Source: Pseudomonas fluorescens
GTDB lineage: Bacteria; Pseudomonadota; Gammaproteobacteria; Pseudomonadales; Pseudomonadaceae
Direction of reading: 5' to 3'
Assembly (NCBI RefSeq): GCF_002022275.1
Contig: NZ_MSDF01000017.1
Span: forward strand, 62,001 to 126,000
Length of the DNA stretch: 64,000 nt
Below the pieces are notes generated by a model. It was not told where the DNA came from. It made no database searches and saw nothing but the letters and a program-made list of their open reading frames with translations. Each line of letters starts with the position of its first letter. The stretch's first letter is position 1. This document shows, in pieces, positions 19,391-29,017 of this stretch. A program made the translations under genes and the position numbers.

Positions 19391-20350
19391 TTAGATCGCA
19401 TTACGCAGGCTGAGGTTTTCCGGGTGCGGCTGCAGGTAGGCCTGTTGCGCGATGTAGCGGTCCGGATGTTGGCGAAAGTGATGCTTGAGCAAGGTCAGCG
19501 GCACCACCAGTGGCACGATGCCGTGGCGGTATTGGCCGATCACGGTTTGCATTTCCTGCTTGTCGTCGGTGCTGATGGCTTGCTTGAGATAGCCGCTGAT
19601 GTGTTGCAACACGTTGGTGTGAGTGCCACGGGTGGCGCATTTTTTCAGGCCGGTCATCAGGTCGCTGAAGTAGCCGGCGGCCAGTTCATCCAGGTTGATG
19701 CCCTTGCCCATGCTTCCCAGCAGATGGCCAAGGCTTTTGTAGTGCACTGGACTGTGGGCCATCAACAGGTATTTGTAGCGCGAATGAAAGGCCAGCAGGC
19801 GGTGGCGGGTCAGGCCTTCGGCCAGCAATGTTTGCCAACTGGCGTAGACGAAAACCCGGGTCAGGAAATTTTCCCGCAACACCGGGTCGTTCAGGCGACC
19901 GTCCTCTTCCACCGGCAGGTTGGGGTGGCGCGCGCAAAAGGCCTGGGCGTAAATGCCTCGACCTCCGCCGTCGACCGGCGTGCCGTTTTCGCGGTAGACC
20001 TTGACCCGTTCCAAACCGCACGACGGCGACTTTTGCATAAAGATGTAACCGCACAAGTCGGTGTGTTCCGCCGCCATTTGCTGGCCGTAGTCGTCCAGCG
20101 GCTGGGTGACGTTGAGTTCGCGGTTCACGGTGCCAATTGCCTGCGGGTGAGCGGGGTCGCCCACCAGGCGGATCGGCTCACGCGGGATGCCCAGGCCAAT
20201 GGCAACCTCAGGGCACAGCGGCACGAAGTCGAAATAATCGGCGAGGGTCTGGCTGCACAGCAGGGATTGTTTGTGCCCGCCGTTGAAGCGCACGTTCTCG
20301 CCCAATAGGCAGGCGCTGATGGCGATCTTCGGTTTCACGGTGCTGGACAT
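19391..20350 (-). CDS. DUF523-DUF1722 fusion protein (TudS/RudS-type desulfidase, YbgA-like)
   Basis: The 319-residue protein joins an N-terminal DUF523 domain (residues 8-155) and a C-terminal DUF1722 domain (about 190-310). The three cysteines that hold the [4Fe-4S] cluster in TudS-type thiouracil desulfidases are present at Cys14 (ISACLLG), Cys46 (PLCPE) and Cys111 (SPSCG). Proteins with this architecture are linked to removal of sulfur from tRNA 4-thiouridine. In E. coli the related ybgA gene is next to phr. It is the first gene of the nine-gene run, and its promoter region carries two LitR-type operators. Confidence 0.88.
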   Translation of the reverse strand: MSSTVKPKIAISACLLGENVRFNGGHKQSLLCSQTLADYFDFVPLCPEVAIGLGIPREPIRLVGDPAHPQAIGTVNRELNVTQPLDDYGQQMAAEHTDLCGYIFMQKSPSCGLERVKVYRENGTPVDGGGRGIYAQAFCARHPNLPVEEDGRLNDPVLRENFLTRVFVYASWQTLLAEGLTRHRLLAFHSRYKYLLMAHSPVHYKSLGHLLGSMGKGINLDELAAGYFSDLMTGLKKCATRGTHTNVLQHISGYLKQAISTDDKQEMQTVIGQYRHGIVPLVVPLTLLKHHFRQHPDRYIAQQAYLQPHPENLSLRNAI

Positions 20351-20372
20351 GGCCGAACCTCTGCAAGATTCC

Positions 20373-20396
20373 TGTACAAGCCTTAAAACTTGTACA
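20373..20396 (-). promoter_or_regulatory. Predicted LitR-type operator, proximal (TGTACA-N12-TGTACA)
   Basis: TGTACA at 20373-20378 and 20391-20396 are separated by exactly 12 bases. The site lies just downstream of the predicted transcription start and 22 bases before the ybgA-like start codon, where a bound repressor would block elongation or initiation. Confidence 0.7.
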
Positions 20397-20406
20397 ACTA
20401 AACCTC

Positions 20407-20434
20407 ATCATAGGTTTGATGCTGTACAAGTCAA
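20407..20434 (-). promoter_or_regulatory. Predicted sigma-70 promoter of the photolyase operon
   Basis: On the minus strand TTGACT (20434-20429) and TATGAT (20412-20407) are separated by 16 bases, close to consensus. The start point would be near 20400. The -35 box lies inside the distal TGTACA operator. Confidence 0.6.
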
Positions 20435-20446
20435 ATATTTTGTACA
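20423..20446 (-). promoter_or_regulatory. Predicted LitR-type operator, distal (TGTACA-N12-TGTACA)
   Basis: TGTACA at 20423-20428 and 20441-20446 again have a 12-base spacer. The -35 box is in the spacer. The repeat of the same spacing within 50 bases makes chance unlikely. Confidence 0.7.
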
Positions 20447-20462
20447 AGTATTTTCGGTGCCG

Positions 20463-21691
<1,229 letters not shown>

Positions 21692-21710
21692 CTACGCCGA
21701 CACCAATAGC

Positions 21711-21734
21711 TGTACAATATTGTTTTTTGGTATA
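21711..21734 (-). promoter_or_regulatory. Predicted LitR-type operator upstream of renalase-like gene
   Basis: Read on the minus strand it is TATACC-N12-TGTACA, one base from the T(G/A)TACA-N12-TGTACA pattern seen in front of the photolyase operon. A possible promoter on that strand is TTGTAC (21717-21712) with TAGTCT (21694-21689) at 17-base spacing. The site is also about 130 bases upstream of the divergent epimerase-hemH genes and could affect both directions. Confidence 0.5.
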
Positions 21735-21860
21735 AGTTTTGGCGTACCTGTTCTAACGGCGTGGCCTATGGTTAAACGACAGGCCACGCCCGATTACAAA
21801 TGATCCCTGCTTATAAAATAGACTAACGGCGGGCGGCGAACGTTACATGAGGAGGATCCC

Positions 21861-22760
21861 ATGCACATTTTGCTGACCGGCGGTACGGGTCTGATTGGCC
21901 GCAAGCTTTGCCTGCACTGGCTCGCCCAGGGCCATCGCTTGACCGTGTGGAGTCGTGAGCCGGACACCGTGGCTCACTGGTGCGGTGCTGACGTGCTCGG
22001 CGTCGGGCGGTTGCAGGATGTGATCGGCCATGTGGATGCGGTGGTCAACCTTGCCGGCGCGCCCATCGCCGATCGTCCCTGGACCAAAAAGCGCAAGGCG
22101 TTGTTGTGGAGCAGCCGCATCAGCCTCACCGAAACCTTGCTGGCGTGGATCGAAAGCCAGGAACAAAAGCCATCGGTATTGATTTCCGGTTCCGCCGTAG
22201 GCTGGTACGGCGACGGCGGCGAGCGCGAATTGACCGAAGCGAGCGGCCCGGTGCAAGACGATTTCCCCAGCCAACTGTGCATCGCCTGGGAAGAAACCGC
22301 CCTGCGCGCCGAAGCGTTGGGTGTGCGGGTGGTGCTGGTGCGCACGGGCCTGGTGCTGGCGGCCAAGGGCGGCTTTTTGTCGCGCATGCTGCTGCCGTTC
22401 AAACTGGGGTTGGGCGGGCCTATCGGCAATGGTCGGCAGTGGATGCCGTGGGTGCATATCAAGGATCAAATCGCCCTGATTGATTTTCTTCTGCACAAGT
22501 CCGACGCCAGCGGTCCTTATAATGCGTGCGCGCCACACCCGGTGCGCAACAGCGAGTTCGCCAAGACTCTGGGCAAGGTCTTGCACCGTCCTTCCTTTAT
22601 GCCACTGCCGGCGTTTGCCTTGAAGGTCGGGTTGGGCGAATTGTCCGGGTTGTTACTGGGCGGGCAAAAGGCGGTGCCTGAACGGCTGCTGGCCGCCGGT
22701 TTCACTTTTCAGTTCACTGAGTTGCACGCGGCTTTGGAAGACTTGTCCAGCCGCCTCTAG
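21861..22760 (+). CDS. TIGR01777 family NAD-dependent epimerase/dehydratase-like protein
   Basis: The 299-residue protein has the Rossmann motif [14 protein letters not shown] (residues 3-16), the TIGR01777 segment [13 protein letters not shown], and [10 protein letters not shown] in the catalytic region. Family members (E. coli YfcH, plant SULA-type) have no firmly established substrate. A good AGGAGG site precedes the ATG. It is followed after 14 bases by hemH, and lies divergent to the renalase-like operon, so it may be part of the same stress block. Confidence 0.88.
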   Translation: MHILLTGGTGLIGRKLCLHWLAQGHRLTVWSREPDTVAHWCGADVLGVGRLQDVIGHVDAVVNLAGAPIADRPWTKKRKALLWSSRISLTETLLAWIESQEQKPSVLISGSAVGWYGDGGERELTEASGPVQDDFPSQLCIAWEETALRAEALGVRVVLVRTGLVLAAKGGFLSRMLLPFKLGLGGPIGNGRQWMPWVHIKDQIALIDFLLHKSDASGPYNACAPHPVRNSEFAKTLGKVLHRPSFMPLPAFALKVGLGELSGLLLGGQKAVPERLLAAGFTFQFTELHAALEDLSSRL

Positions 22761-22774
22761 AAATAGGATGTTGC

Positions 22775-23800
22775 ATGACGGATCACGCGTTGTTACTGGT
22801 CAACCTGGGCTCACCGGCGTCCACCTCGGTGGCCGATGTGCGCAGCTACCTCAATCAGTTTCTGATGGACCCTTATGTGATCGACCTGCCATGGCCGGTG
22901 CGGCGCTTGCTGGTGTCGCTGATCCTGATCAAGCGCCCCGAGCAGTCGGCGCATGCCTACGCGTCGATCTGGTGGGAAGAGGGTTCGCCGCTGGTGGTGC
23001 TCAGCCGCCGCTTGCAACAGCAAATGACTGCGCAGTGGACCCAGGGCCCGGTGGAACTGGCGATGCGTTATGGCGAGCCGTCGCTTGAAACGACCCTCAC
23101 GCGCCTCGCGGCCCAAGGCATTCAAAAGGTCACCCTGGCGCCGTTGTATCCGCAGTTTGCCGACAGCACCGTGACCACGGTGATTGAGGAAGCCAAACGG
23201 GTGGTGCGCGACAAAAAGCTCAACGTGCAATTCTCGATCCTGCAGCCGTTTTACGATCAGCCGGAATACCTCGATGCGCTGGTGGAGAGTGCCAGGCCTT
23301 ATGTGGCGCAGGATTTCGATCACCTGCTGCTGAGTTTCCACGGCTTGCCCGAACGCCATCTGACCAAGCTCGACCCGACAGGCCAGCACTGTTTCAAGGA
23401 TGCGGACTGCTGCAAGAACGCCTCGCCGCAAGTGCTTGCCACCTGCTACCGCGCGCAATGCTTCAGCGTGGCGCGGGAATTTGCCGCACGCATGGGGCTG
23501 CCGGAAGGTAAGTGGTCGGTGGCGTTCCAGTCGCGCCTGGGCCGGGCGAAGTGGATCGAACCCTACACCGAGGCGCGCCTTGAAGCACTGGCTCAGCAAG
23601 GCGTGAAAAAGCTGCTGGTGATGTGCCCGGCGTTTGTCGCCGATTGCATCGAGACGCTGGAGGAGATCGGTGATCGCGGGCTGGAGCAGTTCCGTGAAGC
23701 GGGGGGCGAGGAGTTGGTGCTGGTGCCGTGCCTTAATGATGATCCGCAGTGGGCGGCGGCGCTGAATACCCTGTGCGAGCGGGCGCCGTTGGCGCTGTAA
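22775..23800 (+). CDS. hemH: Ferrochelatase
   Basis: HemH inserts Fe2+ into protoporphyrin IX, the last step of protohaem synthesis. The 341-residue protein has the catalytic His in [10 protein letters not shown] near residue 192, the HCFKDADCC segment, and the family C-terminal [14 protein letters not shown] motif. It follows a TIGR01777 gene by 14 bases. Its nearness to photolyase and lipid genes is notable because protoporphyrin, its substrate, is itself a photosensitiser. Confidence 0.96.
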   Translation: MTDHALLLVNLGSPASTSVADVRSYLNQFLMDPYVIDLPWPVRRLLVSLILIKRPEQSAHAYASIWWEEGSPLVVLSRRLQQQMTAQWTQGPVELAMRYGEPSLETTLTRLAAQGIQKVTLAPLYPQFADSTVTTVIEEAKRVVRDKKLNVQFSILQPFYDQPEYLDALVESARPYVAQDFDHLLLSFHGLPERHLTKLDPTGQHCFKDADCCKNASPQVLATCYRAQCFSVAREFAARMGLPEGKWSVAFQSRLGRAKWIEPYTEARLEALAQQGVKKLLVMCPAFVADCIETLEEIGDRGLEQFREAGGEELVLVPCLNDDPQWAAALNTLCERAPLAL

Positions 23801-23828
23801 CCCGATTGTCGAAATGACAGCAATCAAC

Positions 23829-23914
23829 TGTGGGAGCTGGCTTGCCTGCGATAGCATCATCGCGGTGTCACTGATACACCGCGGTGTCTGCATCGCAGGC
23901 AAGCCAGCTCCCGC
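23829..23914. repeat. REP-type extragenic palindrome (copy 2)
   Basis: The arms GTGGGAGCTGGCTTGCCTGC and its inverted copy flank a central inverted repeat (CGCGGTGTC/GCGGTGTC region). One arm ends CCCGCA instead of CCCACA. It lies between the convergent hemH and DUF4198 genes. Confidence 0.88.
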
Positions 23915-23929
23915 ATTGTTTTGTGGTGT

Positions 23930-24649
23930 TTATTCGTGATGAGGTTCGCCCAAGAATGTCAGCGAAGTGAACAGACCCTGCGTCGCCACATCCGGATTGT
24001 CCTTGAGCGGCACTTCCACCTGCGCAGCGATCACATTCAACCCCTCATTACGCACCAGCACCTTAGCGCGGCCATCCTTGTCAGTCTCCGTGCTCAAGGT
24101 GTTCGGCATATTGCGATAGTCGCCGACCAACTTGACCCCCGCAGCCGGCTTGCCATCCAGCAGCACGCGCACCGGCAGTGACTTGCCCGGTCCTACAGTC
24201 AGTGGGTCAACTTCCGGCACAATAATCAGCCTGATCTGATCCAGTTTCGGCAACTTCGCCCCCGGTTGGTAAATCGCCAGGCTGTACTTGAAGGTCTGAG
24301 TCGACGCAATCGCCCCCTCGACCTTGCTGCGCCCTTGGTTGATCCACTTTTTATCCGCGTTCTGCGACCACATGCCGTTATCGAGCGCCACCGCCAGCAC
24401 CGCCGGTGGTTTGAGCGGTTTCAAGCGTGCATGGTCGGCCAGACGTTCCACGGTCACCGGAATCATCTTGCCGCTGGCGTCATACGCCCAGGCGCCGCTG
24501 ATTTTCTGGGCTTTGAACGCATTGTCTTCAGCGCCGTGGCCGTAGATCACCTCGATATTGCCGCGACGTTGTTCGGTCCAAAGGCCATGGGCCGACGCCT
24601 GGGTGGCGAACAGCAGGCCGATCAGGGCCAGGGGTTTGAGAAGGTGCAT
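23930..24649 (-). CDS. DUF4198 periplasmic protein
   Basis: The 239-residue protein has a signal peptide (cut after ASA near residue 20, leaving HGLWTE at the mature N-terminus) and a DUF4198 body with a C-terminal Ig-like part (GKPAAGVKLVGDYRN). It ends in EPHHE. DUF4198 proteins often accompany outer membrane metal or siderophore receptors and start with a histidine that may bind metal. It lies 13 bases after the TonB-receptor gene on the same strand, so the two are almost certainly an operon. Confidence 0.85.
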   Translation of the reverse strand: MHLLKPLALIGLLFATQASAHGLWTEQRRGNIEVIYGHGAEDNAFKAQKISGAWAYDASGKMIPVTVERLADHARLKPLKPPAVLAVALDNGMWSQNADKKWINQGRSKVEGAIASTQTFKYSLAIYQPGAKLPKLDQIRLIIVPEVDPLTVGPGKSLPVRVLLDGKPAAGVKLVGDYRNMPNTLSTETDKDGRAKVLVRNEGLNVIAAQVEVPLKDNPDVATQGLFTSLTFLGEPHHE

Positions 24650-24662
24650 GGGTGACGTCCTG

Positions 24663-26759
24663 TTACAGGTTGAGGGTCAGGCTGACGGTGAAATTGCGCG
24701 GCTCGCCGGGGTTGACCCAGTAATTGCTGTAGGAGCGCTCGTAATACTTTTCATCGAACAGGTTGTTGAGGTTCAGGCCCACGGTCACATTGTCCGTGGC
24801 CTTGTAATGCGCCAGCAGGTCGACGGTGTGGTAGGCCGGCAACTCGAAGCTGCCGCCCGCTTCGCCGGAACGGTCGCCCACGTAGGTGAATGCTGCGCCG
24901 ACGTCTGAACCGCGCAACGCGCCGTCCTGGAATTCATACACCCCCAACAGGCTGCCGCTGCGTTTGGCTACGCCGAGAATCCGGCTACCGGCGGGAATGG
25001 CTTTGTCGCCCTTGGTGACTTCGGCATCGATGTAGGCAAAGGCGCCGATCACGCGTACGGCTTCGGTCACTTGCCCGGTCAGTTGCAGGTCAAAACCCTG
25101 GCTACGCGCTTTGCCCATGGCGCGTGAGGTGTCGGTGGCCGGGTCGAGGGCGAGCACATTTTCCTTTTCGATATGAAAGGCCGCGAGGGTGGCGCTGAGA
25201 CGGTCGTCAAACAGCTCGCTCTTGATCCCCACTTCATAACCCACGCCTTCTTCGGGCTTGAAGGACTTGCCGCCCGCGTCCAGGCCATTGTTGGGTTTGA
25301 ACGAGGTAGACGCGTTGGCGAACACACCGACGTGCGGCGTCAGTTGGTAGAGCAAGCCGGCGCGTTGTGTCAAGGCGTCGTGGGTTTGCCGGCTTTTGGC
25401 GTGGTTGCGCGCGAAGTCATCGGTACGCTGATCGAAATGCTCGAAGCGCGCACCGAGCATGCCGCGCAGGCGGTCGGTGAAGATGATCTGGTCTTGCAGG
25501 TTCAGCGCCTGGCTTTTGACCTGCTCATAAATGTCAGTGCCGGAGCGTGCGCCATTGGGTTTGGGCTGGCCGTAGACCGGCTTGTAGATGTCGATGGCGT
25601 AGGGGCTGCCGGCAATCGCGGTCACCCGTTCTTTTTTGCGGTAGTCCTCGTATTCAGTGCCGATCAGCAGTTCGTGCTGCCAAGTGCCGATGTCGAACAG
25701 GCCACGCAGTTCCAGCTGGGTGATGCTGTCATGCCAACCGGTGGAACGCTCGCGGTAGCGGCGGTTGACGGTGTGGCCGTCGGCATTCATCGCGCGGTTT
25801 TCCGAAGCATCGCCCCACAGGCTGCCCTGTTTGTAGTGGCTGGCCAGGCGCAGTTTCCAGGCGTCGTTAAGGTGATGTTCGAGGGTGGCCTGGAGGCGGT
25901 TGTTGTGATTGCGGATGTTTCCGTCGTTGGGCTCGCCCAAGAAGGTCGAGCGGGACATGCCGTACGGCGCAACGATGCCTCGGTCGAACGTGGAGCTGTG
26001 GCGCACGAATTCGCTTTCCACCAGCAGGGTTGTGTCCGGGTCCAATTGCCAACTGAACGATGGCGCGACGAACACGCGCCTGGCGTCTACGTGATCGCGA
26101 AAGCTGTGGTTGTCTTCCACCGCCAGGTTTACCCGTGAGAGCACACGGCCTTCGCTGTCGAGCGGGGTGTTTACATCCAGGGCGGTGCGGTAACGGTCCC
26201 AGCTGCCGGCGCTGGTCTGCAGTGTCGTGAAGGCTTCCGGCTGCGGCTTTTTGCTGACGATATTCACCGTGCCGCCTGGATCACCGCGCCCGTAGAGGCT
26301 GGCGGCGGGGCCCTTGAGCACTTCAATACGCTCGATGTTGGCCGCGTCCGGCGTGCTTGGGTAGCCACGGTTGGCGCTGAAACCGTCCTGATAGAACTCC
26401 GAGGTAGTGAAGCCGCGCACGCTGTATTCGTAGAGGGTCAGGCCGCCAAAGTTGTTTTGTTTGGACACGCCGCCGGCAAATTCCAGGGCGCGTTCCACAC
26501 TGGTGCTGCCCAGATCTTTGAGGACGGTGGCGGGAATAACGCTGATGGCTTGTGGGATGTCGCGAATTGCGGTGTCAGTTTTGGTCGCGCTGGCGGAACG
26601 GGTGGCGCGGTAACCTTTGACCGGGCCGGTGGCGGACTCGTAGGCGTCGGAGGTGACGCTGATGGTGTCCAGTTCAACGGTGTTGTCTTCGGCGTAGGCG
26701 GGGTCGAGCAGCAAACCCAAGGCCAGGCCAGCCATGGGGGCAATTCTTCGAGACGGCAT
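24663..26759 (-). CDS. TonB-dependent siderophore/metal receptor
   Basis: The 698-residue precursor has a signal peptide (AYA near residue 24) and a TonB-box-like LDTISVTS at about residue 33. The plug follows (DIPQAISVIPATVL, then VRGFTTSEFYQDG, RIEVLKGPAASLYGRGDPGG), then a long beta-barrel with a receptor-typical NLFDEKYYE near the end. No N-terminal signalling domain is present, so it is not a cell-surface-signalling receptor. The last residues are TLNL, without the usual terminal aromatic residue. A weak Fur-like box precedes it. The ligand is unknown; ferrichrome or ferrioxamine-type receptors are the closest class by plug sequence. Confidence 0.9.
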   Translation of the reverse strand: MPSRRIAPMAGLALGLLLDPAYAEDNTVELDTISVTSDAYESATGPVKGYRATRSASATKTDTAIRDIPQAISVIPATVLKDLGSTSVERALEFAGGVSKQNNFGGLTLYEYSVRGFTTSEFYQDGFSANRGYPSTPDAANIERIEVLKGPAASLYGRGDPGGTVNIVSKKPQPEAFTTLQTSAGSWDRYRTALDVNTPLDSEGRVLSRVNLAVEDNHSFRDHVDARRVFVAPSFSWQLDPDTTLLVESEFVRHSSTFDRGIVAPYGMSRSTFLGEPNDGNIRNHNNRLQATLEHHLNDAWKLRLASHYKQGSLWGDASENRAMNADGHTVNRRYRERSTGWHDSITQLELRGLFDIGTWQHELLIGTEYEDYRKKERVTAIAGSPYAIDIYKPVYGQPKPNGARSGTDIYEQVKSQALNLQDQIIFTDRLRGMLGARFEHFDQRTDDFARNHAKSRQTHDALTQRAGLLYQLTPHVGVFANASTSFKPNNGLDAGGKSFKPEEGVGYEVGIKSELFDDRLSATLAAFHIEKENVLALDPATDTSRAMGKARSQGFDLQLTGQVTEAVRVIGAFAYIDAEVTKGDKAIPAGSRILGVAKRSGSLLGVYEFQDGALRGSDVGAAFTYVGDRSGEAGGSFELPAYHTVDLLAHYKATDNVTVGLNLNNLFDEKYYERSYSNYWVNPGEPRNFTVSLTLNL

Positions 26760-26800
26760 GATAGAGCGTTCCAATAGCGATATTGAAACAATATAACATG

Positions 26801-26819
26801 ACTAATGAGAATGAATTTC
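26801..26819 (-). promoter_or_regulatory. Possible Fur box upstream of TonB receptor
   Basis: ACTAATGAGAATGAATTTC matches 13 of 19 positions of the Fur consensus GATAATGATAATCATTATC. It lies about 42 bases upstream of the receptor start codon, near a TTATATTG-type -10 region. Iron regulation is plausible for such a receptor. Confidence 0.4.
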
Positions 26820-26838
26820 CGTTGAAACATTAGGTTAC

Positions 26839-26860
26839 AGGAGCCCGCCGCCGGGCTCCT
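26839..26860 (-). terminator. Hairpin after algW
   Basis: AGGAGCCCG (26839-26847) pairs with CGGGCTCCT (26852-26860) directly downstream of the algW stop. There is no T-tract, so termination efficiency is uncertain. Confidence 0.5.
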
Positions 26861-26868
26861 TCACGCGG

Positions 26869-28023
26869 TTATTCCTCTTCTTTGACCGGCGCAGGCGGCG
26901 GACGCAAACCAATTTCCGCCGAGAGCTTGATCTCTTTGCCGTTGCGCATCACCTGAATCGCCACCTTGTCGGTCGGCTTGATCCGCGCCACCTGGTTCAT
27001 CGACTTGCGGCCATCGCCGGCCGGTTCGCCGTCGATGCTGAGGATTACGTCGCCCAATTGCAGGCCGGCTTTCTGCGCCGGCCCGTCGCGGAAGATCCCG
27101 GCGACCACAATGCCCGGGCGCCCGGTCAGGCCAAACGACTCGGCGAGTTCCTTGGTCAGCGGCTGCACTTCAATACCCAGCCAGCCACGAATGACCTGGC
27201 CGTGCTCAATGATCGACTTCATCACCTCCATCGCCAATTTCACCGGGATCGCGAAACCGATGCCTTGGGAGCCGCCGGACTTGGAGAAGATCGCCGTGTT
27301 GATGCCGGTCAGGTTGCCATTGGCATCCACCAGCGCGCCGCCGGAGTTGCCCGGGTTGATCGCAGCGTCGGTCTGGATAAAGTCTTCGTAGCTGTTAAGG
27401 CCCAGCTGGTTACGCCCGGTGGCGCTGATGATGCCCATGGTCACGGTCTGGCCGACGCCAAACGGGTTGCCGATGGCCAACGCCACATCACCCACGCGCA
27501 AGGCTTCGGAGCGGCCGATAGTGATCGACGGCAGGCTTTTCAAATCGATTTTCAGCACCGCGAGGTCGGTTTCCGGATCGCTGCCGACCACACGGGCCAG
27601 GGTTTCGCGGCCGTCACGCAGGGCCACCACGATCTGGTCGGCGCCCGTGGTTACGTGGTTGTTGGTGAGGATGTAGCCTTCCGGGCTCATGATCACCCCG
27701 GAACCGAGGCTCGATTCCATACGGCGCTGCTTGGGCCCGTTGTCACCGAAATAGCGGCGAAATTGCGGGTCTTCAAACAAAGGATGCGCCGGTTTGTTGA
27801 TGACCTTGGTGGTGTACAGGTTGACCACCGCCGGCGCTGCGATGACGACGGCGTCTGCATAGGTCACCGGGCCTTGCACCACCGAGTTGGTTTGCGGGGC
27901 CTGTTGCAGGTTCACATCCAGGCTGGGCAAGCCCACCCACTGGGGGTAGCGCTGAATAATCAGCGTCGCGATCAGCACGCCAGCCAACAATGGCCATCCA
28001 AAAAAACGCAGTGCCTTGAGCAT
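26869..28023 (-). CDS. algW: Periplasmic serine protease AlgW (DegS-like)
   Basis: The 384-residue protein has one N-terminal membrane anchor (residues 8-24), a trypsin-like domain with His in NNHVTTGAD, Asp in DPETDLAVLK and Ser in NPGNSGGA, and one C-terminal PDZ domain (about residues 270-365), which is the DegS/AlgW layout. AlgW cleaves the anti-sigma factor MucA after envelope stress and releases AlgU (sigma-22). I chose the ATG at 28023; the codon before it in frame is TTG. It is divergent from the NIF3-like gene and sits in the PA4446 position near cysD. Confidence 0.93.
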   Translation of the reverse strand: MLKALRFFGWPLLAGVLIATLIIQRYPQWVGLPSLDVNLQQAPQTNSVVQGPVTYADAVVIAAPAVVNLYTTKVINKPAHPLFEDPQFRRYFGDNGPKQRRMESSLGSGVIMSPEGYILTNNHVTTGADQIVVALRDGRETLARVVGSDPETDLAVLKIDLKSLPSITIGRSEALRVGDVALAIGNPFGVGQTVTMGIISATGRNQLGLNSYEDFIQTDAAINPGNSGGALVDANGNLTGINTAIFSKSGGSQGIGFAIPVKLAMEVMKSIIEHGQVIRGWLGIEVQPLTKELAESFGLTGRPGIVVAGIFRDGPAQKAGLQLGDVILSIDGEPAGDGRKSMNQVARIKPTDKVAIQVMRNGKEIKLSAEIGLRPPPAPVKEEE

Positions 28024-28125
28024 CAAGTAAGTCCTGACAGGTTGCAGGGGGCGGGAGAGCGCCCATAATGTCGCGCATTATACGAGGCTGCGAGCGCCTC
28101 GGAACGGGATATTTAGGAGTCTTTT

Positions 28126-28884
28126 ATGGCCGTCCCCCTTAGCACCCTCGTCGAGGAAGCGGACCGCTACCTCGGCAGCGCAAAAATTGCCGATTACTGC
28201 CCCAACGGCCTGCAAGTGGAAGGGCGCCCGCAGGTGATGCGCATCGTCAGCGGCGTCACCGCCAGCCAGGCGTTGCTGGATGCGGCGGTCGAAGCCCAGG
28301 CCGATCTGATCCTGGTGCACCACGGGTATTTCTGGAAGGGCGAAAACCCGTGCATCACCGGCATGAAGCAGCGCCGCCTGAAAACCCTGCTCAAGCACGA
28401 CATCAGTTTGCTGGCCTATCACCTGCCGCTGGACCTGCATGCCGACGTGGGCAACAACGTTCAATTGGCTCGCCAGCTGGACATTACCGTCGAAGGCCCG
28501 CTGGACCCGAACAACCCGAAAATCGTCGGCCTGGTCGGCTCGCTGGCGGAGCCTTTGTCGCCCCGCGACTTCGCGCGCCGCGTGCAGGAAGTGATGGGCC
28601 GCGAGCCACTGCTGATCGAAGGCAGCGAAATGATCCGCCGCGTCGGCTGGTGCACCGGTGGTGGCCAGGGTTACATCGATCAGGCGATTGCCGCCGGCGT
28701 TGACCTGTTTTTGAGCGGCGAAGCGTCCGAGCAAACCTTCCACAGCGCCCGCGAAAACGACATCAGCTTTATCGCCGCCGGCCACCACGCCACCGAGCGC
28801 TACGGCGTGCAGGCGCTGGGCGATTACCTGGCACGGCGCTTTGCGCTGGAGCATTTATTCATCGATTGCCCGAACCCGATCTAA
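28126..28884 (+). CDS. NIF3/YbgI-family dinuclear metal-binding protein
   Basis: The 252-residue protein matches the toroidal hexameric NIF3-like family, with metal-binding residues visible in LVHHGYFWKGE (near residue 65) and GHHATERYG (near residue 222). E. coli YbgI is the homologue. Suggested roles include GTP cyclohydrolase-like or metal-handling activity; none is firm. It starts 103 bases from algW, divergently, and precedes a REP element. Confidence 0.92.
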   Translation: MAVPLSTLVEEADRYLGSAKIADYCPNGLQVEGRPQVMRIVSGVTASQALLDAAVEAQADLILVHHGYFWKGENPCITGMKQRRLKTLLKHDISLLAYHLPLDLHADVGNNVQLARQLDITVEGPLDPNNPKIVGLVGSLAEPLSPRDFARRVQEVMGREPLLIEGSEMIRRVGWCTGGGQGYIDQAIAAGVDLFLSGEASEQTFHSARENDISFIAAGHHATERYGVQALGDYLARRFALEHLFIDCPNPI

Positions 28885-28902
28885 AGAACACCAAGGCTCA
28901 AA

Positions 28903-28989
28903 TGTGGGAGCTGGCTTGCCTGCGATTGCATCACTTTGGTTTGCCTGAATGACCGAGGTGCCTGTATCGCAGGCAAGCCAGCTCCCACA
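28903..28989. repeat. REP-type extragenic palindrome (copy 3)
   Basis: REP arms of the GTGGGAGCTGGCTTGCCTGC type flank a short centre. A partial third arm (AGCCAGCTTCCACAAGCC) follows at 28991-29008, which suggests a repeated or decayed insertion. It lies between the NIF3-like gene and the cysD promoter. Confidence 0.88.
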
Positions 28990-29017
28990 AAAGCCAGCTT
29001 CCACAAGCCAAACCGGG

